The position numbers were made by a program, and so were the translations under genes. The notes under the pieces are model-generated. The model had not been told where the DNA came from and did not search any database. It saw nothing but the letters and a program-made list of their open reading frames with translations. 64,000 nucleotides of DNA from Leucobacter komagatae (GTDB lineage Bacteria > Actinomycetota > Actinomycetes > Actinomycetales > Microbacteriaceae): contig NZ_VFON01000001.1 of assembly GCF_006716085.1 (NCBI RefSeq), positions 868,001 to 932,000 of the forward strand. Reading direction: 5' to 3'. Positions within the stretch are counted from its first letter, which is position 1; the number at the start of each line of letters is the position of its first letter. Shown here one piece after another: positions 6,401 through 15,800 of this stretch.

Positions 6401-9400
6401 CTAAGACTCTTCGCCGAGCCGCTGCCCCACGACCGCGGAAATCCCATCGCGGCGCATTGAGACGCCGTAGAGCGCGTCGGCAATCTCCATGGTGCGCTTC
6501 TGGTGGGTGATGACGATGAGCTGTGAGGTCGCCCTGAGCCGTTCGAACACCTGCAGCAGCCGCCCGAGGTTCGCGTCATCGAGCGCCGCCTCGACCTCGT
6601 CCATGATGTAAAACGGGCTGGGCCGCGCCTGGAAGATGGCGACGAGTAGCGCCACTGCCGCGAGCGAACGCTCCCCACCAGATAGCAGCGAGAGGCGCTC
6701 CACCTTCTTGCCCGCGGGGCGAACTGCGATGTCAATGCCCGTGGAAAGCAGGTCGTCAGGGTTCGTGAGCGAGATCTCGCCGGCGCCGCCTGGGAAGAGG
6801 ATCGGGAACACCTCAGCAAACGCCGCCCGCGTATCCTCGAAGGCCGCAGCGAAGATGCCCTGCATGTGCTCGTCGAGCTCCTCGATGATCTGCCGCAGGT
6901 CTGCGCGGGTTTTCGTGAGGTCCGCGAGCTGATCGACAAGGAACTTGTGCCGCTGCTCAAGCGCCGCGAATTCCTCCAGCGCGAGCGGGTTGATCCGCCC
7001 AAGCTCGGAAAGTCGACGCTCCGCCTTCGCAAGGCGCTTCTCTTGTTCAGCGCGCACGTATGGGATCGTGGGCCGCGCAGGGGGCGAAGCAGCGGCAGCG
7101 GCAACCTCAGCACCAGCACCAGCACCAGCACCAGCACCAGCACCAGCGCCACCACCAGCACCCGGAAGGTCTCCCTCGCCGCTTTCCGAGGCTCCCGCGG
7201 GCTCCTCAGCAAGCCCGAGTTCCATGGCGAGCTGCTCCTCGAGCGTGAGCTCGCGTGCGGCGCCAGAGTCGACGTCTGCGCCAGCAGCAGCACCGCCACC
7301 ACCAACACCAGCAGCAGCACCGCCATCCGCGGGCGCCGCGCCCTGCGGCGAGCCGAGATCCTCACCTGTCGGGATCCCGACCTCGGGCCCATACTCGGCG
7401 ACCAATATCTCCTCGACCAGGCCGAGCTCGTTCCCCGCGCGTTCCAGCAGCGATGACAGCTGCAGCTTGCGCTCGTAGCTCTTGAGCTCCGCCCCGTGGA
7501 CAAGCTCGGTGATCGACTGGAGTTTGCTCCGCCCCTCGGCTTCCTCCGAGCGCAGCAGCGTAAGCTCCTGGCTGTTGCGCGCGCGCTCCTGCTCGGCGGC
7601 CTGCTGCTCGATGCGGGCCTCGCTGAGGGAGCGATCGCACGCGTCAAGGATCCCGGGAAGCGTTTCAGCGACGTGTTCAGCGCGGGCGACCTGCCTGCTG
7701 CGAAGCACGGCCCGGCGAGCAGCCTCTTCCGCGGCGGTACGCTCCGCGGCGAACTGGTGCGCGAGCGCGACGCTGCGCTCCTCGGCGGCGCGGGCCCGCT
7801 CCTTGGCGGTCTCGAACGCGAGCCGCGCCTCGATCTCGGACGCGCGCGCGCGATCCACCTCGGCGACCAGCCCATCGCGCTGGCTCGCGTCGAGGATCGG
7901 GCGGGGCTTCGCCGCCGCGGCCTCGAGAGCCTGCGTCGCCGCGTCGACCTGCTGCGCAGCCTCGTCACCCGATCCTGAGACCCCGGCGAGCGCCGTCGCT
8001 GCTCGCTCCGCCTCCGACCTGGTCGCCTCGGCCCGGACGACGAGCTGCTGCCTGCGCCTGGCGTGCTCCGCGAGGCGGGCATCGGCCTCGCGGAGCTCGG
8101 CGTACGCCGCCTTGCTCTCCGCCTTCAGCCTCGTCGCGCGCTCGCGCTGGTCGGCGAGCTCGGCCGCGGCGGCCTCGATCTCTGCCGCGATCTGGGCGAG
8201 CCTGCTCCGCGCTTCACCGAGATCGGCCGTGAGCTCGATGCGCGACGGCGCCTGCCCCGAGCCGCCCGCCAGCGTGTGCTCGGTGAGCACGTCACCGTCG
8301 GCCGTAACGATCGTGAAGCCGCTCGCTGGCAGCGCCGCCGCAAGCTTCGCGGCGCCGCTGACCGCGGCGTCAATACTCTCTGCGACGTAGCTCCGGGCGA
8401 GCAGCCCGCGGACCCCCGCGGGAGCCTCGAGCAGGATCTCCGAGACCGCAACAAGGCCCTCAGGGGCTGGCGCGGTGTTCGTCGTATCGAGCCGATGGTT
8501 CGCGGCGCCCGCAATCACCGCGCGTAACCGGCCGAGGTCACGCTCGCGTGCGCCCGCGACCGCGCCGCCCGCGACGTCAACACTCTCGACGAGCAGCGCG
8601 TCACCGAACACCCCGAGGGCCGCGCCCACCGCGGCCTCGTAGCCCTCTCGCACGCGCACGTGATCCGCGACGCGGCCGAGGATCCCGTCGGGCTGTTCCG
8701 CCAACAGGGCGCCCGAGGCGTCGCGCTGGTCGAGGGATCGCGCGAGTGCGCTCGCCCTGGCTTCAAGCCCGGCTGACTCCTGTTCGAGCGCGTGCAGCGC
8801 GGACCGCAGTTCGTCGACGAGCCGCTCGGCCTCGGTCTCCCGCTCCTGCGCTTGCCGGTACGCCCCGTCGAGGCCGCCCTCGGGAAGCGCGGCATCGGCG
8901 CTCTCGGACTCGAAGGCCGAGAGCTCCGCCTCGGCGTCGGCTGCCCTGGCCTCGGCCTGCGCGAGTGCCTGCGTGCGCCGCTCGAGCTCGGCGGCGATCG
9001 TCGCCCGCTTCTGCTCCGCGGAGTCGAGGCGTCCCCTGAGGTCGGAGAGTTCGAGGTCGTGTCGCGATACGAGCTCTGCCTGAGCTTGGATTTGTTCGTC
9101 GATCCCGTCGAGCGCCTGCTGCGACCGCCTCGTGGCCTGCTCGGCGGCGCGCCACTGATCCTCATGTTCGGGAATGCGCGCCGCGAGCTCGTGGGCTTCC
9201 TCCCGCGCTTCGTCGACGCTCGCGCGGCTCGTGAGCGCGACCTGCTCCGGCGCCTCAGACTGCGTCGCGAGGAACGTCAGGCGCTGCTGCGCCTGCGCGA
9301 ACAGGCCGCGAAGCTTCGACTGCGCGCTCTCAAGCGCGAACGTGACGCGCCGCGCCGCGTCAAGCTCGTCGCCCTGCTGCTCTTGCTCGAGGCGCGCGAT

Positions 9401-10204
9401 CCTGAGCTGCTTCTGCTCGACCTGCTCCTGGAGGACGATCCGCTCGGAGTGGCGCTCCGACTCGTCTCTCGCGAGGCTCGCGAGTTCCGCCCGCAGTCGG
9501 GTGACGTCGTCAGCGAGCAGGCGCGCCTTCGCGTCGCGCACCTCGGCGGCGATGGTCTGTGCCTGCCGCGCCACCTCCGCCTGGCGCCCGAGGGGCTTGA
9601 GCTGGCGCCGGATCTCGCCCGCGAGGTCATTCAACCGGGTGAGATTCGTCTCCATCGCGTCGAGCTTGCGGAGCGTACGCTCCTTCCGGCGGCGGTGCTT
9701 GAGAATGCCCGCGGCCTCCTCGATGAACCCGCGGCGGTCCTCGGGCGTCGCGCGCAACACGGTGTCGAGCTGCCCCTGACCGACGATGACGTGCATCTCG
9801 CGGCCGAGCCCCGAGTCGCTCAAGAGCTCCTGCACGTCGAGCAGCCTGCACGACTCGCCGTTGATGGCGTACTCGCTCGAGCCATTGCGGAAGAGGATCC
9901 TGCTGATCGTCACTTCCGTGTACTCGATGGGGAGTGCGCCGTCGCTGTTGTCGATCGTGAGGCGCACCTCGGCCCTGCCGAGCGGCCCACGCGTTGAGGT
10001 GCCTGCGAAGATGACGTCTTCCATCTTGCCGCCGCGGAGCGTCTTCGCCCCCTGCTCGCCCATCACCCAGGCGAGCGCGTCAACAACGTTTGACTTTCCC
10101 GACCCGTTCGGGCCGACGATCGCCGTGACACCGGGCTCGAACTGAAAGGTCGTCGGCTGCGCAAAGGACTTGAATCCGCGAAGGGTCAGGCTCTTCAGGT
10201 GCAC
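6401..10204 (-). CDS. smc: Chromosome segregation ATPase SMC
   Basis: 1267 residues from GTG 10204, which has AAGGA at 8 bp and gives the canonical N terminus VHLKSLTLRGFKSFA; an upstream extension to 10384 is not supported. SMC dimers with ScpA/ScpB condense and segregate the origin region. Walker A GPNGSGKSN lies near residue 32, followed by the first coiled coil. The hinge is around 500-660 (VRVREGYEAAVGAALGVFGDALL), then the second coil, the signature LLSGGERSLAAVALL and Walker B YIMDEVEAALDD near 1205. The protein is longer than the usual 1180-1200 because about 90 low-complexity Gly/Ala residues (near 965-1055, including a GAGAGA run) interrupt the C-terminal coil just before GRINPLALEEF. 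It is not next to mutM/rnc, which lie 25 kb away. Confidence 0.97.
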   Translation of the reverse strand: MHLKSLTLRGFKSFAQPTTFQFEPGVTAIVGPNGSGKSNVVDALAWVMGEQGAKTLRGGKMEDVIFAGTSTRGPLGRAEVRLTIDNSDGALPIEYTEVTISRILFRNGSSEYAINGESCRLLDVQELLSDSGLGREMHVIVGQGQLDTVLRATPEDRRGFIEEAAGILKHRRRKERTLRKLDAMETNLTRLNDLAGEIRRQLKPLGRQAEVARQAQTIAAEVRDAKARLLADDVTRLRAELASLARDESERHSERIVLQEQVEQKQLRIARLEQEQQGDELDAARRVTFALESAQSKLRGLFAQAQQRLTFLATQSEAPEQVALTSRASVDEAREEAHELAARIPEHEDQWRAAEQATRRSQQALDGIDEQIQAQAELVSRHDLELSDLRGRLDSAEQKRATIAAELERRTQALAQAEARAADAEAELSAFESESADAALPEGGLDGAYRQAQERETEAERLVDELRSALHALEQESAGLEARASALARSLDQRDASGALLAEQPDGILGRVADHVRVREGYEAAVGAALGVFGDALLVESVDVAGGAVAGARERDLGRLRAVIAGAANHRLDTTNTAPAPEGLVAVSEILLEAPAGVRGLLARSYVAESIDAAVSGAAKLAAALPASGFTIVTADGDVLTEHTLAGGSGQAPSRIELTADLGEARSRLAQIAAEIEAAAAELADQRERATRLKAESKAAYAELREADARLAEHARRRQQLVVRAEATRSEAERAATALAGVSGSGDEAAQQVDAATQALEAAAAKPRPILDASQRDGLVAEVDRARASEIEARLAFETAKERARAAEERSVALAHQFAAERTAAEEAARRAVLRSRQVARAEHVAETLPGILDACDRSLSEARIEQQAAEQERARNSQELTLLRSEEAEGRSKLQSITELVHGAELKSYERKLQLSSLLERAGNELGLVEEILVAEYGPEVGIPTGEDLGSPQGAAPADGGAAAGVGGGGAAAGADVDSGAARELTLEEQLAMELGLAEEPAGASESGEGDLPGAGGGAGAGAGAGAGAGAEVAAAAASPPARPTIPYVRAEQEKRLAKAERRLSELGRINPLALEEFAALEQRHKFLVDQLADLTKTRADLRQIIEELDEHMQGIFAAAFEDTRAAFAEVFPILFPGGAGEISLTNPDDLLSTGIDIAVRPAGKKVERLSLLSGGERSLAAVALLVAIFQARPSPFYIMDEVEAALDDANLGRLLQVFERLRATSQLIVITHQKRTMEIADALYGVSMRRDGISAVVGQRLGEES
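7111..7146. repeat. (CACCAG)6 in-frame microsatellite inside smc
   Basis: Six exact CACCAG units encode the alternating Gly-Ala run of the SMC insertion on the minus strand. A second Ala/Gly-coding cluster of CAGCAG/CCACCA triplets follows at about 7275-7325. Unit changes would keep the reading frame and alter only linker length. Confidence 0.9.
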
Positions 10205-10521
10205 GCCGTGTCCTTCCCGTCTCAGGTGCCTCGCTTGCTTCGGTGCGTCGGCTGACGCGCCAGCGTACGCAGTAACTTGCGCAGTGACTTGCGCAGAGTA
10301 TGCCCAAACACTACCGGGTGGGCGCGGAGAGAGCCCCTCTCCCGCGCCGAAAACTGGGGCGGGCGCGCTGGACCTGGTCACCACGCACCTCGCCTAACCC
10401 GCCGCGTCAGTGACCGTTCACGCCCGGGGAGGGCTGGTGCCCGCTCTTCCGACGAACTAGTCTGACCCTGAGGAGCTGTCAAAAATCTATGTTTCGACAG
10501 TGATAAATCGAGGGGGATTCT
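10205..10521. promoter_or_regulatory. Divergent intergenic region of smc and the surface-protein gene, with a short inverted repeat
   Basis: This 317-bp gap serves smc leftward and the surface-protein gene rightward. A TAGTCT resembling a -10 box is at 10458-10463. CTGTC (10476-10480) and GACAG (10496-10500), extended inward by AAA/TTT, form a small hairpin or operator just ahead of the GAGGGGG ribosome site of the surface-protein gene. No other gene is seen. Confidence 0.4.
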
Positions 10522-12744
10522 TTGCGCTTAAAAGCTCGGCTGGGGTCGATTGTTGCCGCCGCCATCGTTGTCACGTCCGTCGGGGCCGCGCCGGCCATGG
10601 CGGAGTCTGAAGTGCCCGACACACAGCCACCGCCGGCCTCGCGAATGCTCGACAGCCCCTGCGCGGGAGTGAGCTTTCCGCTCGCTCTCGAGGCCTCGTC
10701 AAAGTCGTACCTCGTCACCAAAGACGACGACTCCGAGGACGATGGCAGCCTCCGGTGGGCCTTCGCCCAGGCAAACGAGCACCCCGGCATCGACGAGGTC
10801 GTCGTCGCGGCAGACCTCGTTGTGCGAAGCACCGGGGATATCGAAGTAAACGGCGCTATCGTCCTGCGCGGCGAGAATGCCGCATCCGAGATCACGAACG
10901 TCTCTGACGACGCCGCACTTTTCTTGGACTACAACGCGGACGAGGAGTTCCCTTTCTTCGCTAGCAACATCGTGCTCTCAGGGGCCTCTGATGCAGCCGA
11001 CCCGCTCGGGCTCTACTTCCGAAGTGAGGTGTGCTCAGTCGGGCTCCATAATGTGACACTCCAAGGCTTCGCCGACTACGGCCTGCTCGTCGGCGACACC
11101 TGGCCCTTCCCCCTGTTTGAGATCAAAGACAGCTTTGTCACCGGGAACCGCACGAGCGGCCACGGCTACGGCGACGGCGCGATCACGCTCGAGAACGAGG
11201 GCATCGCGGGCGACATCCGAATCATCAATACCGAGTTCCGCGACAACGAGGTCACCGCGTTTAATGTCTATGCGGATCTCGATAGCAGCTCCGACCTCCG
11301 TTCGACGATGCTCGTCGAGAACTCGCGGTTCATCAACAACCGTGAGACGTCCGACGATGAGCGCGCCGGAGCACTCCAGCTGAGCTGGGTCAGTGCCGAT
11401 TCGCTTGAGGAAGAAGAGGGGCTACCCCCGATTCCCGGACCGTTCCTAACGATTAGGGACACTCTCTTCGAGAACAATGCCGGAGGGCTCGTTGGCGCTG
11501 TGGGTATCGGGGGACTCAGCTTTTCGAACGAAACTTCAGCCGAGGCCACCATGGTCTCGATCGAGCGCTCCACTTTCGACGATAACGTTGCGCTCATCAG
11601 TTCCCCTGGTTACAACGGACTTGCAAGCGACATCCAGATCCAGAGCGAGTCCCTCGACGACTTTCCAGGAGTTACTGCGCTGCGTGTCAGCGACTCGACC
11701 TTCCAGTCAGCTGCGGATTCGAGCGTGCCCAACATCCATTTTGACGAGGTTGACGGGCGTCATGTGTTCGATCACATCACCCTCGTGGGGAACGGCATCT
11801 CGTACCGAGACTCGGTCGAGGAAAACGCGTCGTTCGAGTTCACCAATTCTGTGCTGAGCACCGGCACCCGTGATCCGCTGGAATTTGATGATGCTCCGAT
11901 GCGGGCCGGGGTTGCCGCTAAGGCTGCTGGCGAGGACGTCGTCCCGGCTTTCTCCGAGAGCCACATGGCCTACACCACCGCGCCATCGCTTGTTCCCGCC
12001 GGTGAAGGACGCCTCGTTGGTACGACAGCAGACTTCGCGCTCGGGGCGCTTGATGCTTCGCTCGGGCTCACCCCTGTCATGGTGCCGGGAACAGGGTCGA
12101 AACTTATCGACGCGGCGGGCCCCGGAGGCTCCCCCACCGACCAGCGTGGGCTTGCCCGCCCGCAAGGCGCGGGGCCAGACATCGGAGCTGTCGAGGTCGA
12201 AACCCAGCCCGCAACCATTGAGATCGGTGACGACCAGACCGGCAACGCAGGCGACACGATCACCTTCGACGTGACCCGCGCAAACGCGACCGAGAACCCC
12301 TGGACCGGCGAAGCCACCGTCAAGGTCACCACCCACGACGGCACCGCGACCGCGGGAACTGACTACACCGGCATCGAGGAAACCCTCACCTGGGAAGACG
12401 GCGACACCAGCCCGAAAACCGTCACCGTTCACACCAGCCCCGGCCACGTCGGCGAGGGCAACGTCACCTTCACCGTCACGCTCTCCGACCCCGGAACAAA
12501 CACGACCCTCGGAGACCGCGTCACCGCCACCGGCACCATCATCCGTGACGAAGACGGTGGCACGGTGACCCCGCCGAAGCCCGACCCCAAGCCCAAGCCA
12601 GAACCGGGCAAGACCGGCACGAAGGACCCGCTTGCCGACTCAGGTAGCAACGCGTTCGCGGGCATCGCTGTGATCGGCGCCCTCCTGGCAGCGGCAGGCG
12701 GAGCATTCCTCTTGCTGCGCCGCCGCCGGGGCACGGCAGCGTAG
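10522..12744 (+). CDS. Secreted cell-wall-anchored protein with beta-helix region and Calx-beta domain
   Basis: 740 residues, TTG start with a strong GAGGGGGA five bases upstream. The signal peptide ends at PAMA, near residue 28. Residues about 60-470 resemble parallel beta-helix 'choice-of-anchor' proteins, with repeating asparagine-rich turns such as SRFINNRETSDD and DTLFENNAGGL. Residues about 580-670 form a Calx-beta domain (GDTITFDVTRANATENPWTGEATVKVTT, then DGTATAGTDY). The C terminus has a Pro/Lys linker, LADSG as a sortase-like signal, a hydrophobic helix and RRRRG. It is therefore probably linked to peptidoglycan by a class E-like sortase and exposed as an adhesin or matrix protein. 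Ligand unknown. A second protein of the same general design lies at 28829-32110. Confidence 0.8.
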   Translation: MRLKARLGSIVAAAIVVTSVGAAPAMAESEVPDTQPPPASRMLDSPCAGVSFPLALEASSKSYLVTKDDDSEDDGSLRWAFAQANEHPGIDEVVVAADLVVRSTGDIEVNGAIVLRGENAASEITNVSDDAALFLDYNADEEFPFFASNIVLSGASDAADPLGLYFRSEVCSVGLHNVTLQGFADYGLLVGDTWPFPLFEIKDSFVTGNRTSGHGYGDGAITLENEGIAGDIRIINTEFRDNEVTAFNVYADLDSSSDLRSTMLVENSRFINNRETSDDERAGALQLSWVSADSLEEEEGLPPIPGPFLTIRDTLFENNAGGLVGAVGIGGLSFSNETSAEATMVSIERSTFDDNVALISSPGYNGLASDIQIQSESLDDFPGVTALRVSDSTFQSAADSSVPNIHFDEVDGRHVFDHITLVGNGISYRDSVEENASFEFTNSVLSTGTRDPLEFDDAPMRAGVAAKAAGEDVVPAFSESHMAYTTAPSLVPAGEGRLVGTTADFALGALDASLGLTPVMVPGTGSKLIDAAGPGGSPTDQRGLARPQGAGPDIGAVEVETQPATIEIGDDQTGNAGDTITFDVTRANATENPWTGEATVKVTTHDGTATAGTDYTGIEETLTWEDGDTSPKTVTVHTSPGHVGEGNVTFTVTLSDPGTNTTLGDRVTATGTIIRDEDGGTVTPPKPDPKPKPEPGKTGTKDPLADSGSNAFAGIAVIGALLAAAGGAFLLLRRRRGTAA

Positions 12745-12756
12745 GAACGGCAGAAA

Positions 12757-12801
12757 CGTTAGGGCCGCCCTTTCCCACTGTGGGGAGGGGCGGCCCTAAC
12801 G
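12757..12801. terminator. Bidirectional terminator between convergent genes
   Basis: A 14-bp perfect stem (12757-12770 with 12788-12801, arm CGTTAGGGCCGCCC) plus an inner CCCAC/TGGGG pairing lies between the stops of the surface protein and the RND pump. Position and symmetry suit termination from both sides. Confidence 0.85.
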
Positions 12802-12805
12802 CTAC

Positions 12806-15800
12806 CTAGTCACGGCTTGAGCCGCCGAGAGGCCCACCATCAGGGGCACCATCAGGGGCATCTCCAGAGGCACCTGCAGGGCCGCCTTCCGCGTCGCCCG
12901 TCGCCGGCGCGTTCGTCTCCTCAGCAGACGCCAGCCCAAGAGCCTCGGTCAGGGCCGCCGTGTCGCCAGAGACCGCGCCCGCGACAGCGACAACGCCAGC
13001 CATTCCCGCGGCCTTGGCCGCACGCTTCGCGGCGCGCTTCTCGAGCTTCCGCTCCCGGCGCCGCTCGACGAGAGTGTAGAGCACTGGCACGAGGATGAGC
13101 GTCAGAAGCGTCGACGACACGAGGCCACCGATCACGACGATCGCGAGCGGGCGTGAGATGAAGACCCCACCGCCCGTAAGCCCGAGCGCCATGGGAACGA
13201 GCGCGAAGATCGTCGCCGCCGCCGTCATCAGGATCGGCCGCAGGCGCAGCCTCGTGCCGTGTTCAACTGCCTCGTCGAGTGATGCCCCGCTCTCACGAAG
13301 CCTGTTGATGAGGTCCATGAGCACGATTGCGTTTGTGACGACGATGCCGATGAGCATCAGCAGGCCGATGAGCGCGGGCAGGCCGAGCGGCACACCGGTG
13401 ATGAGCAAGCCGAGGATCGCGCCCGTCGCTGCGAACGGAATCGAGATAAGTAGCACGAGCGGTCCGCGGAAACTGCGGAACGTCGCCACCATCACAAGCA
13501 GCACGAGCATGATCGCGGCGAGCATCGCCACGCCGAGCTGACCGAATGCCTCGTCCTGCTGTGCACTCACGCCACCGAGCTCGAAGCTCACGCCCGCGGG
13601 CAGGTCGGTCGTGGCGATCGCCCGGTCCACGGCTGTGTTGGCGGCGTCGAGCTGGCCCGTCTTCGGCGTCACCGAGAGCACGACCTGGCGTTCGCCGTCG
13701 GCGCGGGTGATCACGGGGGCCGTCATTTCTTCCTCGACCGCAGCGATCTCGGAGAGCTTCATCGGGGCGCCCTTCGCCTCCGTCGCCGCTTTCGTCTCGG
13801 CCTCGGCTGCCTGCTGGTCAACGAGGGCCTGGGCGGCGTCTGCCTGGCCCTGACGCAGCGCAGCGATCTGCTCGTCGATGCCCGCGATCCCGCTCTGAGC
13901 GCCGTCGATTGCCGCTTGCAGGCCGGCCAGCTGCTCCGCGCGTTCCTGCGCGGCCTGCTGCTTACCGGCATCCTTCGGGTCAACGGGCGGGTATGGCGTC
14001 ACCGGCGCGGCAGCGAGCGCCGCGAGCTGGGAGTTCAGCTCTCCGAGCTGCTGGACGAGCTCTGCGCGCTGATTGCCCGCCTCCCAAATCTGGTTCGTGA
14101 GGTCTGCGTTGGCTTTCAGTCGAGCTTCCTCGGCCTCGGCCTCGGCCTTCTCCTGGAGGGCGTCGCTCGCGGCCTTCTGCACGATCGCGGTCTGCTGCGG
14201 CGTCACCGGAAGGAGCAAATCGCCGAGCGTCGCCGCCGTGTACTCGGTGCCCGGGGTGCGCAACACGATATCGCGCTCCGCGCCCTCAAGCATGAGTCGG
14301 CCGATCGTTTCGCCCTGCATTGCGTCGCTGATCGTCTTCGCGACGGCGGCGCGGTCGAACCCGAGGCGCGCAGCCTTGGCCTCGTCGAGCTTCACCCGCA
14401 TGACCGGCTGCTCGCCCTTGATATCGGAGTAGACGCTCTGCACGCCCTTGGCTTCCGCGAGCTCCTTTTCGAGCAGCTCGCTCGCCTCGCGGAGCGCGAC
14501 GGGGTCGTTGCCGCGGATCTGGAGCGCGATGCCGCCGCCCCCGCCCGCGTCGCCGACGAACGCGTCCTGCGTCTGGAGTCGCAGCTCGCCGGCGTCGGTG
14601 AGCTTGTCGAGGGCGCCCTGGACGGCCCCGCTCACGCGCTCGACGTCCGCGCCGTCTGCGAGTTGCAGGTCGTACGAGATGGTCGGCTGGCCCTCGCCGC
14701 CGACAGGAATCGACGTCATAACGTCACGCACCCCATCAACCTTCGCGAGCGCCTGCTCGACGGGTTCGGCCTCCGCAACGAGGTCCGTCGCCCCCTCCTT
14801 CGCGGTCTGGGTGAGCTGCAGGCTCTCCTGCCCCGATGAACCGAGGAAGTCGGTCTTCAGGAACGCGGTCATGCCGAGCGTCAGCGCGAGGATCAGGCCC
14901 GAGCTCACGAGCGTGATCACCGGGTGACGACGGGTCGCCGAGAGCGCGGGCATGAATGCCCGCTGCAACCGGTCCGGCGCCGAGTGGATCTCATCGAGTT
15001 CGGAGGGCACGCGATCAGGATCAGCGTCGGCGTCGCCCGTCTCGCCAGCCAGGCCCGCCTCGCCAGCCAGGCCCGCCTCGCCGTCCGTGCCGGCGCCCGC
15101 TTCGCCACGGCGCGGCTTCGGGGGCTTCTGCATGAACCAGTAGGCAAGCACAGGAACGATGGTGAGCGCGACAACGAGCGAGGCGATGAGCGCGATCGAG
15201 ACGGTCACGGCGAACGGCCGGAAGAGCTGCCCCGCCATGCCCGACACGAACGCGATCGGGAGGAACACGGCAACTGTTGTCAGGGTCGACGCGGTGATCG
15301 CCCCGGCGACCTGGCGAACGGAGGCCACGACGCCCTCGATGGTCAGCGGGCCGGTCCCGCGCCGTCGGCTGATGTTCTCGATGACGACGATGGAGTCGTC
15401 AACGACGCGGCCGATCGCGATCGTGAGTGCGCCGAGCGTCAGGATGTTCAGGGTGTTGTCGCTCATTTGCAGGCCGATCAGTGTGATCAGTAGCGAGAGC
15501 GGGATTGAGACCGCGGCGATGATGGTGGACCGCCAGGAGGCCAGGAACGCGAGGATCACGAGCACCGCGAAGACGAGGCCGAGTCCGCCCTCAACAGCGA
15601 GGTCGTGGATCGACTGCTCGATAAACGGGGCCTGGTCGAAGATCGTGACGAACTCGGCCTTGAGCCCGGGGGCCTGGCGGTCGAGCTCGGCGGTGACGGC
15701 GTGCGAGATCTGCACGACGTTCGCCCCGCGCGCGGGCATGATTTGAAGCGTGAGGGCAGGCTTGCCGTTGACGCGAGAGATCGTATCGGCGGGAATCGTC

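Noticed and set aside
8792..9997. 401-codon open frame on the plus strand inside smc
   Set aside because: It lies antisense to a clear SMC coding region, has no recognisable domain, and reflects the GC-rich third position of the real gene. The same applies to long antisense frames in recG, murA, leuC, gabD and aceA.
10205..10384. 60-residue N-terminal extension of SMC
   Set aside because: It has no ribosome site and no family resemblance. GTG 10204 has AAGGA and gives the canonical start.
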